In this document: piece by piece, positions 1 to 5,748 of the stretch
Numbering within the stretch: the stretch's first letter is position 1
Layout: the number at the start of each line of letters is the position of its first letter
Assembly (NCBI GenBank): GCA_017460245.1
Contig: JAFUBK010000122.1
Location: forward strand, 1-5,751
Source: Bacilli bacterium
GTDB taxonomy: Bacteria > Bacillota_I > Bacilli_A > RF39 > UBA660
Direction: 5' to 3'
DNA: 5,751 bases
Translations under genes and position numbers: made by a program
The notes under the pieces: generated by a model
What the model saw: the letters and a program-made list of their open reading frames with translations, nothing else
What the model was told of the DNA's origin: nothing
Database searches by the model: none

Positions 1-713
1 TTAGCTGTTGCCGTAAGACAATATCCCGCATCTTTCGTATATCCAGTTTTAAGCCCATCAACACCATCGTAAAACCTAACTAGTTTATTTGTGTTTACAA
101 GCCATATTTTTTTATCAGTATTTTCTCTTAAATAATCTTCATAAATTGAAGTAAATTCTAAAACCTTTTTATGTTTAACAAGCTCTTTCGCAATCAAACT
201 CATATCTCTAGCGCTAGAATAATGATTAGCCTCATCTAATCCGTGTGGTGTTTTAAAATTAGTGTTTTTAAGACCTAATTTCTTAGCTTTTTCATTCATC
301 ATATCAACAAAGCCTTCTTCACTGCCAGCAATTGCCTCACTCAAAGCTACTACCGCATCATTACCAGACGCAATAGCAACTCCCTTAAATAAATCCCGCA
401 CAGTCATCTTTTCCCCAGTTTCCAAAAGAATTTGGCTTCCACCCATACCAGAAGCATTTTCAGAAACTGTAACTTTCTGATCCCACTTCAAAACTCCATT
501 TTCAATATTTTCAACAATTAAAAGCATACTCATCATTTTAGTCATACTTGCCGGCACTCTTTTTTCATCTGCGTTTTTTTCAAATAAAACTTTACCAGTA
601 CTAGCTTCAATCAAAATAGCTGATTTTGCGTTTTCTGCCAGTTTTAGTTCTTCCGCACTAATACTAGGAATAATAAAAAAAGCGCACAAAATTACAAATA
701 ACATTTTTTTCAT
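1..713 (-). CDS. dacF: D-alanyl-D-alanine carboxypeptidase (PBP5/DacF-like, peptidase S11), 3' end outside window
   Basis: This is a secreted penicillin-binding enzyme that removes the terminal D-alanine from peptidoglycan pentapeptides outside the membrane, limiting cross-linking. I translated 237 residues from the ATG at 711-713; the rest lies beyond base 1. All three active-site motifs of the serine S11 family are present in order and spacing: SMTK at residues 56-59 (nucleophile Ser56, Lys59), SGN at 116-118 and KTG at 222-224. The N-terminus is a signal peptide: MKK, then a hydrophobic stretch of about 14 residues, ending in SISA before EE, with likely cleavage after residue 20. The missing part should hold the C-terminal beta domain and membrane anchor. 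The start is supported by AGAGG six bases upstream; Met4 is the only nearby alternative. It follows alaS on the same strand after 94 bases and may have its own promoter. The family call is firm; dacF rather than dacA is a guess. Confidence 0.93.
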   Translation of the reverse strand, partial: MKKMLFVILCAFFIIPSISAEELKLAENAKSAILIEASTGKVLFEKNADEKRVPASMTKMMSMLLIVENIENGVLKWDQKVTVSENASGMGGSQILLETGEKMTVRDLFKGVAIASGNDAVVALSEAIAGSEEGFVDMMNEKAKKLGLKNTNFKTPHGLDEANHYSSARDMSLIAKELVKHKKVLEFTSIYEDYLRENTDKKIWLVNTNKLVRFYDGVDGLKTGYTKDAGYCLTATA

Positions 714-730
714 AAAACACCTCTAGTAAA

Positions 731-770
731 AAATATGAAAAAAAGAAAATAAATATGAAAAAAAAAGAAG
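731..770. repeat. Imperfect 20-bp tandem repeat, A-rich
   Basis: Two adjacent 20-base units (731-750 and 751-770) both begin with aaatatgaaaaaaa and match at 17 of 20 positions. They lie in the leader region of the dacF-like gene. On the minus strand they read as two T-tracts, each followed by CATATTT. The second unit supplies the T-tract of the putative alaS terminator. This may be simple slippage in low-complexity DNA; no function is evident. Confidence 0.55.
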
Positions 771-801
771 CTTCAACATTATAATCAAAAATCTTCTTTT
801 T
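758..801 (-). terminator. Weak putative intrinsic terminator after alaS
   Basis: Reading the minus strand just past the alaS stop, AAAAAGAAG (801-793) can pair with CTTCTTTTT (770-762), and the T-run continues to 758. The 9-bp stem is only A/T-rich, and the loop is about 22 nt, so termination may be inefficient, with some read-through into the carboxypeptidase gene. A short palindrome, GAAGCTTC (767-774), competes for part of the stem. Confidence 0.35.
778..783 (-). promoter_or_regulatory. Possible -10 box for the carboxypeptidase gene
   Basis: A perfect TATAAT lies on the minus strand 64 bases before the carboxypeptidase ATG, inside the loop of the putative alaS terminator. The hexamer 17 bases upstream is ATAGCA, a poor -35 match. 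TG lies one base too far upstream for a canonical extended -10. In DNA this AT-rich a chance match is possible, so the call is tentative. Confidence 0.3.
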
Positions 802-807
802 GCTATT

Positions 808-2559
808 TTATTCCAAAATTGCTTTGATTCTTCTAACACCAGCGCTGCTTGCTTCTTCTTTTTTTATTCTAAAATGACCAAGAACGCCTGTTCTTTCAAC
901 ATGTGGTCCACCGCATAGTTCTCTAGAAATATCACCGATAGAATACACTGTAACAATATCAGGATATCTTTCTATGAACATACACTCAGCTCCAGAATTA
1001 ATAGCTTCTTCCTTGCTCATTTCTTCTTGTGTCACCTTTAAATCTTCACTAATCCATTTATTAACTAAACTTTCAACAGCCTCTTTTTCTTCTGAAGTAA
1101 GTTTATGATCACAAGAAAAATCAAAACGCATTCTTTCAGGAGTAATATTACTACCCTTTTGATGACATCCCGGATCTACAACAACTTTTAAAGCCGCATT
1201 TAATAAATGTGTAGCTGTATGATATTTAGTTTCAATCTCACTATTACCAGAAAGACCACCTTTAAACTTATGTTCAGCGCCCACACGAGACTTTTCTTGA
1301 TGCTCCTTAAATTTAATTGCAAAACCTGCAACATCAACTTTAAGGCCTTTTTCAAAAGCAAGTTCTTCTGTAAGTTCAATCGGAAAACCATAAGTATCGT
1401 ATAATTTAAAAGCAATATCTCTATTAATTATTCCACCATCTAAATTACTTATAGCTTTAGAAAATTCACGCAAACCCTTTTCTAAAGTACGATTGAATTT
1501 AACTTTTTCAAAGCTTAATACTTCTAAAATAACCTTTCTATTATCAGCAAGTTCTTTATAATATGTTTTATATTTATCGATGATTTTATCAGCAATTATT
1601 ACATCCCAATTAGAATTAATATCAACATCTAAACTCTTCGCATGTCTAATTGCCCTTCTAATTAATCTTCGCAGAATATAACCTTGATCAGTATTAGAAG
1701 GTTTAATACCCGCTGGATCTGCCGCAATAAATACTGCCGTACGTAAATGATCAGCAATTATTCGCATACTTTTTTCATTGCCACTATATTTTTTCATAGT
1801 AATCTTTTCAATTACTTCAATAACATCTTTCCAAATACTTGACAAATAATTGTCATTAACACCTTCTAAAACAGCTGTAATTCTTTCTAATCCCATTCCA
1901 GTATCAACATTTTTACATGGAAGTTCCGTTACTACACCATTTTCATCTTTATAATACTGCATAAATACATTATTCCAAATTTCAACCCATCTATCATCAT
2001 CAGGGTCAAAAACATTAGGAACCTCATCATCACTTCTAAAATAAAATATTTCTGTATCCGGTCCACAAGGACCACTAGATCCAGCAATCCAAAAATTATC
2101 ATCCTTAGTTTTAGCAATTTTATTTTTCTCTATTCCCAAAGAAAGCCATTTATTATAACTATCTTCATCAAATTCTATATCCTCATTTCCTTCAAAAACT
2201 GTAACAGCTAATTTCTCAACCGGAATATTTAAAACTTCAGTTAAAAATTCAAAACTCCAAGCAATACTATCATCTTTAAAATAATCACCCAAACTCCAAT
2301 TGCCAAGCATTTCAAAAAAAGTATGATGTGTTAAATCTCCAACTTCATCCAAATCATTAGTTCTAACACATTTCTGATAATCACAAAGTCTTGTTCCATA
2401 AGGATGCGGTTTTCCCATCAAATAAGGAACAAGCGGTTGCATCCCAGCTGTATTAAATAATACCGAAGGATCGTTTTCAGGAACCACCGGCGCACTTGGA
2501 ATTTGTCTGTGCCCTTTACTTTCAAAAAATTTAATATATTCTTCTCTAATATTCATCAT
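808..2559 (-). CDS. alaS: Alanyl-tRNA synthetase, short form lacking the C-terminal C-Ala domain
   Basis: This class II synthetase charges tRNA-Ala with alanine in the cytoplasm. Residues 1-240 are the catalytic core, with motif 1 around 22-48, motif 2 around 64-94 (R66, THHTFFEMLGNWS) and GPCGPDTE at 163-170. VDTGMGLER at 218-226 and the motif-3-type GYILRRLIRRAIRH at 293-306 follow. The editing (SAD) domain holds the zinc site HTATH (H447, H451) and CGGPH (C549, H553), so mischarged Ser/Gly removal should be retained. The protein ends at SAGVRRIKAILE, exactly where the SAD domain closes. Bacterial AlaRS is usually about 870-880 aa, with a C-terminal coiled coil and DHHA1 domain, both absent here. 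The short architecture and the GNWS and WNNVFMQY wording recall short AlaRS forms known from Patescibacteria and some gut Bacillota relatives. It is the last gene of a T-box-controlled unit. The ATG overlaps the preceding TGA (ATGA). Met2 is an equally plausible start, with AGAGG spacing of 7 rather than 4 nt. Confidence 0.96.
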   Translation of the reverse strand: MMNIREEYIKFFESKGHRQIPSAPVVPENDPSVLFNTAGMQPLVPYLMGKPHPYGTRLCDYQKCVRTNDLDEVGDLTHHTFFEMLGNWSLGDYFKDDSIAWSFEFLTEVLNIPVEKLAVTVFEGNEDIEFDEDSYNKWLSLGIEKNKIAKTKDDNFWIAGSSGPCGPDTEIFYFRSDDEVPNVFDPDDDRWVEIWNNVFMQYYKDENGVVTELPCKNVDTGMGLERITAVLEGVNDNYLSSIWKDVIEVIEKITMKKYSGNEKSMRIIADHLRTAVFIAADPAGIKPSNTDQGYILRRLIRRAIRHAKSLDVDINSNWDVIIADKIIDKYKTYYKELADNRKVILEVLSFEKVKFNRTLEKGLREFSKAISNLDGGIINRDIAFKLYDTYGFPIELTEELAFEKGLKVDVAGFAIKFKEHQEKSRVGAEHKFKGGLSGNSEIETKYHTATHLLNAALKVVVDPGCHQKGSNITPERMRFDFSCDHKLTSEEKEAVESLVNKWISEDLKVTQEEMSKEEAINSGAECMFIERYPDIVTVYSIGDISRELCGGPHVERTGVLGHFRIKKEEASSAGVRRIKAILE

Positions 2560-3077
2560 TTCACCTCTTCTAACAAACTACTAATTTTTTTATATAACTC
2601 ATCAAAATTATCATCGTTATCAATAATATAATCATATTCCTTAAACATATCTACATCAGTTTCCGTAATATCGTTTTTTTCATTATCATTAAGTTTTTTA
2701 TCAAGTTCTTTTTTCTCTACTTTAATCAAAATTCCGTTGTATTTTTCTTTCAAAAATACAAGCTCACTATAAAGTCTAATTCCTGTAATAATCATAATAT
2801 CACAATAATTACTTAAAAATCTAATATCTTCATCCATTCTTTTCAAAAAGTAATCCGGGTAAATTTCTTTAATTTCCCTTCCTAAATTTTGAAGAATCCC
2901 TCTAGGCTTATCTTCTTCACTACCACCCCAACCATATATCTGCGAAACATACCTTTTTAAATACACAGTACACGGATAAATAATAACTTTTTTCAAAGAA
3001 TTTTTTTCTTTAATAATAGAAGCAATACTATCTTTACCTGTACCAGCTTTTCCTGCTAAAACAAACAATTTTTCCAT
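2556..3077 (-). CDS. P-loop nucleotide-kinase-like protein, second of a tandem pair
   Basis: This 173-aa cytoplasmic protein has the P-loop GKAGTGKDS (residues 9-17). GKD followed by S/T is typical of deoxynucleoside monophosphate kinases of the phage T4 gp1 type and related small kinases, including CoaE-like folds. It is a diverged paralogue of the gene just upstream and co-linear with it through about residue 140: LFVLAGKA, GSEE.KPR (52-59), RMDEDI (80-85), NYCDIMIIT (90-98), ITET and a C-terminal EYDYIIDNDD. The partner's DAR at 99-101 is GIR here, so an acidic residue is missing and activity may differ. I chose the ATG at 3075-3077, which overlaps the upstream TAA by one base (TAATG) and aligns with the paralogue's start; a GTG start three codons earlier (3086) is possible. 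It ends in tandem TGA TGA, the first within the alaS start overlap. The substrate is unknown; kinase activity is inferred from the fold. Confidence 0.8.
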   Translation of the reverse strand: MEKLFVLAGKAGTGKDSIASIIKEKNSLKKVIIYPCTVYLKRYVSQIYGWGGSEEDKPRGILQNLGREIKEIYPDYFLKRMDEDIRFLSNYCDIMIITGIRLYSELVFLKEKYNGILIKVEKKELDKKLNDNEKNDITETDVDMFKEYDYIIDNDDNFDELYKKISSLLEEVK

Positions 3078-3604
3078 TAAGCCCACTCACTTTCAACCAA
3101 ATGCTTAATTTTATCTTCAAGCTTATCTAAAGTTCCATCATTTTCTATTACATAATCATAATCATTATACTTATCAAGTGCCGTTTCCGTAAAATCTTTT
3201 TGCTGTTTTTTACTTAAAGGACTTGTAAAATTATCTCTAGACACTTTTACAGTTATCGTTTCTAAAAATTTTTCCTTAGGCATAGATACTTCTTCAGGCA
3301 TTCTGGCATCAGTAATAATAATAACATCCGCATAATTCTTAAGAATATTTATATCCTCTTCCATTCTTCTTATTACATAATTAGGATTAACACTTCGAGA
3401 TTCGGCAGCAATTTGCTGAAGAAGTTCTCTAGGTTTATTTTCTTCACTACCATCCCATAAAGAAATCATCAAAGCATAATTCTTAACCCAATATCCATAC
3501 ATAAGCTTAATAATTTTTTTGTCGCTATAACTTTTTTCAAGAAACTCTGCTACAGTATCTTTCCCACTTCTAGCTTTGCCAGCAAGTACAAATAATTTTT
3601 TCAT
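3077..3604 (-). CDS. P-loop nucleotide-kinase-like protein (dNMP kinase/CoaE-like), first of a tandem pair
   Basis: This 175-aa protein is the first gene behind the alanine T-box leader. Its P-loop, GKARSGKDT (residues 9-17), resembles that of T4 gp1 deoxynucleoside monophosphate kinase, which as I recall reads GVKRSGKDT. Other visible elements are GSEENKPREL (52-61), a helix with NYVIRRMEEDI (75-85) and a hydrophobic strand ending in DAR (99-101). The last has the form of a catalytic or base-binding loop in kinases. TETALDKYNDYDYVIENDGT (139-158) resembles the C-terminal 'D.vI.N.gt...L' element of small nucleotide kinases. Likely role: phosphoryl transfer from ATP to a nucleotide or small metabolite. 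The exact substrate cannot be read from the sequence. The start is secure: AGGAGG lies five bases before the ATG. The stop overlaps the next gene's ATG, implying translational coupling. Both kinases should respond to tRNA-Ala charging. Confidence 0.82.
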   Translation of the reverse strand: MKKLFVLAGKARSGKDTVAEFLEKSYSDKKIIKLMYGYWVKNYALMISLWDGSEENKPRELLQQIAAESRSVNPNYVIRRMEEDINILKNYADVIIITDARMPEEVSMPKEKFLETITVKVSRDNFTSPLSKKQQKDFTETALDKYNDYDYVIENDGTLDKLEDKIKHLVESEWA

Positions 3605-3618
3605 ATATTCCTCCTAAC

Positions 3619-3661
3619 AAAAAAAGACGGACCTAAAGGAGTGCTTAAGCACGGTACCATC
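3619..3661 (-). terminator. T-box conditional intrinsic terminator
   Basis: GATGGTACC (3661-3653) pairs with GGTCCGTC (3633-3626), with one bulged T and one G-U pair, followed by seven T (3625-3619). The small GTGC/GCAC helix can persist inside the loop. The 5' arm consumes the whole T-box bulge, so the hairpin should form when tRNA-Ala is charged and stop transcription four bases before the AGGAGG of the first kinase gene. Confidence 0.9.
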
Positions 3662-3664
3662 CTT
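3636..3664 (-). promoter_or_regulatory. T-box antiterminator hairpin
   Basis: AAGGA (3664-3660) pairs with TCCTT (3640-3636). Between them are the seven-base bulge TGGTACC, which binds the tRNA acceptor end, and an upper helix GTGC/GCAC closed by TTAA. This is the standard two-helix antiterminator with helices A1 and A2. It uses bases that the terminator also needs, so the two are mutually exclusive. Confidence 0.92.
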
Positions 3665-3788
3665 AATTTACTTAATTATAGATAACGGTTTTACCCGGAA
3701 ATGTTTTCATTTCACTCAAAAGTAGCTTTCAGCTAAAAAGTTTTACTAGTTCACATCAACCACTAGCTTTCTTAAAAAACAAAATAGC

Positions 3789-4994
3789 TTACTTTTCTTT
3801 CTTAACGCTTTCTTTTATTTTATCAAGTTCTTCATTTATATCTGCATCTAAATTAATTTCTTCTCTATTAATAATACCATATTTTTTATCAAAAAATTGA
3901 AAAATAGTTTTAATAACCGCAATTAAAGGTGTAGATATAAGCATTCCTAACATACCAAAGAAATATCCAAAAATAAGTAATCCAAGCATAATAGTTACTG
4001 GGTGTAGTTTAGTGGTTTTAGACATAATATATGGCTGCAGAAAATTACCCTCTAAAAATTGAATTACCGCAATAACAACAATCGTTAAAACGCCTATAGT
4101 TGGACTTTGAGTAAATCCTACAATTGCTGCTGGAGCGCCACCAATATAAGGGCCAATATAAGGAATAATATTAGTAAGTCCACAGAAAAATCCAAATAAA
4201 GCAGGAGCCTTTAAACCAATTAGCCATAGCCCAACAGAAGTCAAAATAAAGATAACTGAACAATCTATCAAAGCTCCTTGAACATATTTTCTAAGTGAAT
4301 TATTAACATCGTTAATTAAATCCATACTAGTCTCACGAACTCTTTTTGGAATAAAAGCTTTAAGTGATGATGTTGAATCAAAACTTACAAGTAAGAAAAA
4401 TCCAATAATTAGTCCCAAAACCAAAGTTCCCATACCAGAGAAGAACCCAGAAATAATACCAATTAATTGAGTCGGAAGTTTTTTAGTAATATCAGCCGCA
4501 AATTCGTTAAATTTACTGAAAAATTCTGCTTTAATAGCTTCACTATCAATATAATCTATTTGCCTTATATGGTCAAACAACCCTAAGCACCATAATTTAA
4601 TTGAATCAAAAACACCAGGAGCCATTCTCACAAACTCACCAATTTGATTAGTTAAAAGTGGTATTAAAGCCGCAAGTATAATAAACACTATTAAAAATAA
4701 TATTACATATGTAATCAGTGCCCCAAAACTTCTTTTGATTTTTTTAGTTTGTAACCACTTTACAAAAGGATCAAATAACCACGCTATCAAAATACCTATA
4801 AAAAGTGGTGCCACAATCTTTATGATTGTCCAAATAATACTTAAAATATAAGTTTCTTTACATAAAATTAATATTAAATAAAGACTAAGCGCAAGTAACA
4901 AAAAATAAGTAACTTTAAGAACTCGCGAAGCCAAATCAGTAACTTCATTAATTTTTGTTTTATCAATTTCCTTAGATTCTCTTTTTTTAAACAC
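3789..4994 (-). CDS. AI-2E family membrane transporter (UPF0118/YdbI-YtvI type)
   Basis: This 401-aa polytopic inner-membrane protein is of full family length. Hydrophobic segments lie near residues 28-45, 50-73, 92-114, 178-204, 242-262, 264-285, 299-316 and 333-366, with a soluble amphipathic stretch at about 115-175. Family signatures are YVQGALID (237-244), the G-P-rich NIIPYIGPYIGGAPA (275-289), EGNFLQPYIM (315-324) and LHPVTIMLGLLIFG (330-343). Members have been proposed to export autoinducer-2, or to act as Na+/H+ antiporters or other exporters; substrates are mostly unproven, so none is assigned. The tail (about 376-401) is charged and probably helical. The start is GTG at 4992-4994, with AGAGGTGAG overlapping the frr stop, 13 bases downstream of frr. 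It is thus co-transcribed with frr. No separate terminator follows: its last codons form the base of the T-box Stem I. Confidence 0.92.
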   Translation of the reverse strand: MFKKRESKEIDKTKINEVTDLASRVLKVTYFLLLALSLYLILILCKETYILSIIWTIIKIVAPLFIGILIAWLFDPFVKWLQTKKIKRSFGALITYVILFLIVFIILAALIPLLTNQIGEFVRMAPGVFDSIKLWCLGLFDHIRQIDYIDSEAIKAEFFSKFNEFAADITKKLPTQLIGIISGFFSGMGTLVLGLIIGFFLLVSFDSTSSLKAFIPKRVRETSMDLINDVNNSLRKYVQGALIDCSVIFILTSVGLWLIGLKAPALFGFFCGLTNIIPYIGPYIGGAPAAIVGFTQSPTIGVLTIVVIAVIQFLEGNFLQPYIMSKTTKLHPVTIMLGLLIFGYFFGMLGMLISTPLIAVIKTIFQFFDKKYGIINREEINLDADINEELDKIKESVKKEK

Positions 4995-5007
4995 TAAATC
5001 TCACCTC

Positions 5008-5550
5008 TTAAACAGTAAGTAACTCATTTTCTTTCTCTTTTAATAATTCATCGACATTTTTATTATATTTGTTTATAAGTTCTTGGACATCTTCAGAGGA
5101 ACCTTTTTTCTCGTCTTCAGTTATTTCAAGTTTTTGTATATCTTTGTTCGCATCTTGTCTAATATTACGTAAAACAATCTTACAGTCTTCAGAAATTTGT
5201 TTGACTTGTTTTACATAATCTTTTCTAGTCTCTTCAGTCAAAGTAGGAATTATTAAAATTATAGTCTCTCCATTATTATTAGGAGTAAGCCCAATATTAG
5301 CCTCAAATATAGCTTTTTCAATTTCACTCAAACAAGATTTATCAAAAGGTTTAATAACTAGCTGTCTTGCTTCTGGAACAGATATAGTCGCAAGTTGTTT
5401 TAAAGGTGTAGGATTTCCATAATAAGTAACCATAACACCATCTAAAATTGCTGGATTAGCCCTACCAGCCCTAACATTAGTAAATCTTTTTTTCATATTC
5501 GAAATAGCTTCCTGCATTTTGTTTTCAGTTTCTAATAAAATTTCATCCAT
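5008..5550 (-). CDS. frr: Ribosome recycling factor
   Basis: RRF acts with EF-G to split the post-termination ribosome and free mRNA and tRNA in the cytoplasm. The protein is 180 aa from the chosen start, close to the family norm of about 185. Conserved elements are NVRAGRANPAILDG (25-38) at the hinge into domain II, YYGNPTPLKQLA (43-54), EKAI...NIGLTPNNNG (78-94), PTLTEETRKD (102-111) and RNIRQDANKDI (128-138). The last carries the essential arginine equivalent to R132 of E. coli. Residues 1-29 and 104-180 form the three-helix bundle; 30-103 form domain II. I chose the ATG at 5548-5550. The ATG nine bases earlier (5559) directly abuts AGAGAGG with no spacing, and the chosen Met matches the usual N-terminus. 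Its own promoter lies immediately upstream. pyrH, the frequent neighbour, is not seen in the available 200 bases upstream. Confidence 0.97.
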   Translation of the reverse strand: MDEILLETENKMQEAISNMKKRFTNVRAGRANPAILDGVMVTYYGNPTPLKQLATISVPEARQLVIKPFDKSCLSEIEKAIFEANIGLTPNNNGETIILIIPTLTEETRKDYVKQVKQISEDCKIVLRNIRQDANKDIQKLEITEDEKKGSSEDVQELINKYNKNVDELLKEKENELLTV

Positions 5551-5576
5551 AAAATTCATCCTCTCTCATCACATAT

Positions 5577-5605
5577 ATTATAATATATTTAAAAAAATAA
5601 CACAA
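5577..5605 (-). promoter_or_regulatory. frr: Sigma-A-type promoter of frr
   Basis: TTGTGT (5605-5600), a 17-base AT-rich spacer and a perfect TATAAT (5582-5577) lie just downstream of an intrinsic terminator. Predicted transcription starts near 5570, leaving a leader of about 20 nt before the chosen frr ATG. The -35 is only a 3/6 match. The -10 and spacing are ideal, and the position between a terminator and a gene supports the call. Confidence 0.7.
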
Positions 5606-5609
5606 TATC

Positions 5610-5636
5610 AAAAAAAAGAAAGTCACATGACTTTCT
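5610..5636 (-). terminator. Strong intrinsic terminator upstream of frr
   Basis: On the minus strand, AGAAAGTCA (5636-5628) and TGACTTTCT (5625-5617) form a perfect inverted repeat around two central bases. A run of eight T (5617-5610) follows. A T-run follows only on the minus strand, which fixes the orientation. It closes whatever transcript enters from the right, just before the frr promoter. Confidence 0.88.
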
Positions 5637-5736
5637 AAGATATAGTAAGGAGTGTGTTTATTTTTTTAATAGGGATTGTTTATCTTTTGGTATTCATTAT
5701 CACAGCCTTTCATAAGAGGAGCTTTCCTTCAGCTCT
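5610..5736 (-). ncRNA. Candidate small RNA or attenuated leader of unknown family
   Basis: A perfect TATAAT on the minus strand (5748-5743) predicts a start near 5736. The transcript would begin directly with a hairpin, GAGCT (5735-5731) / AGCTC (5723-5719) with loop GAAGGAA. An AU-rich, mostly unstructured middle follows, ending at the strong terminator (5636-5610), about 127 nt in all. No minus-strand frame stays open far from the edge: the two longest tails stop at TGA within about 50 bases. The middle carries CTCCTCTTA, AATCCCTA and CACTCCTTAC, which are complementary to Shine-Dalgarno sequences, as seen in some Gram-positive regulatory RNAs. I recognise no riboswitch, 6S, SRP, tmRNA or RNase P signature. 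The alternative is the 3' untranslated end of a gene to the right whose last codons lie in this stretch. Confidence 0.4.
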
Positions 5737-5742
5737 ATAAAC

Positions 5743-5748
5743 ATTATA
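5743..5748 (-). promoter_or_regulatory. -10 box at window edge, for the candidate small RNA
   Basis: A perfect TATAAT lies seven bases before the 5' hairpin of the candidate RNA. The -35 region would lie outside the window, at about 5766-5771, so the promoter cannot be confirmed here. Confidence 0.4.

Larger units (their letters stand above)
3619..3796 (-). promoter_or_regulatory. T-box riboswitch, alanine (GCU) specifier
   Basis: This tRNA-sensing leader lies upstream of the kinase-kinase-alaS unit. Stem I begins with AAAAGTA (3796-3790, S-turn side). Its distal hairpin is CTAGT (3766-3762) / ACTAG (3750-3746), with the loop GGTTGATGTGA typical of T-box distal loops. AGCTA pairs with TAGCT below it. 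GAAA then precedes the specifier GCT at 3726-3724, followed by ACTTTTGAG. This lines up without gaps with the glyQS leader as I remember it, whose GGC specifier sits where GCU is here. Hairpins GAAATG/CATTTC (3713-3698) and CGG/CCG (3697-3686) follow. The T-box TGGTACC occupies 3659-3653; TGGT fits an NCCA end with discriminator A, as in tRNA-Ala. Uncharged tRNA-Ala should stabilise the antiterminator and switch the operon on. The 5' boundary is approximate, because Stem I's base lies within the transporter's last codons. Confidence 0.95.

Noticed and set aside
262..480. 72-codon plus-strand open frame
   Set aside because: It lies wholly opposite the carboxypeptidase gene, whose three active-site motifs prove the minus-strand frame; the plus-strand product looks like no protein family.
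1200..1415. Open frames on both strands inside alaS (minus 1200-1415, plus 1207-1404)
   Set aside because: Both overlap the alaS region that encodes the end of the tRNA-binding domain and the start of the editing domain; they are compositional shadows in AT-rich DNA.
1932..2117. 61-codon minus-strand open frame inside alaS
   Set aside because: Out-of-frame shadow of the AlaRS catalytic core, low-complexity and with no ribosome binding site of note.
2556..2561. TGA read as tryptophan (mycoplasma code 4)
   Set aside because: The second kinase gene ends in tandem TGA TGA exactly at the alaS start, and tryptophan is encoded by TGG in the genes checked, so the standard code fits.
3686..3713. Two small hairpins as an independent terminator after the transporter gene
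   Set aside because: Neither is followed by a T-tract, and both fit the Stem II/III position between Stem I and the antiterminator of the T-box.
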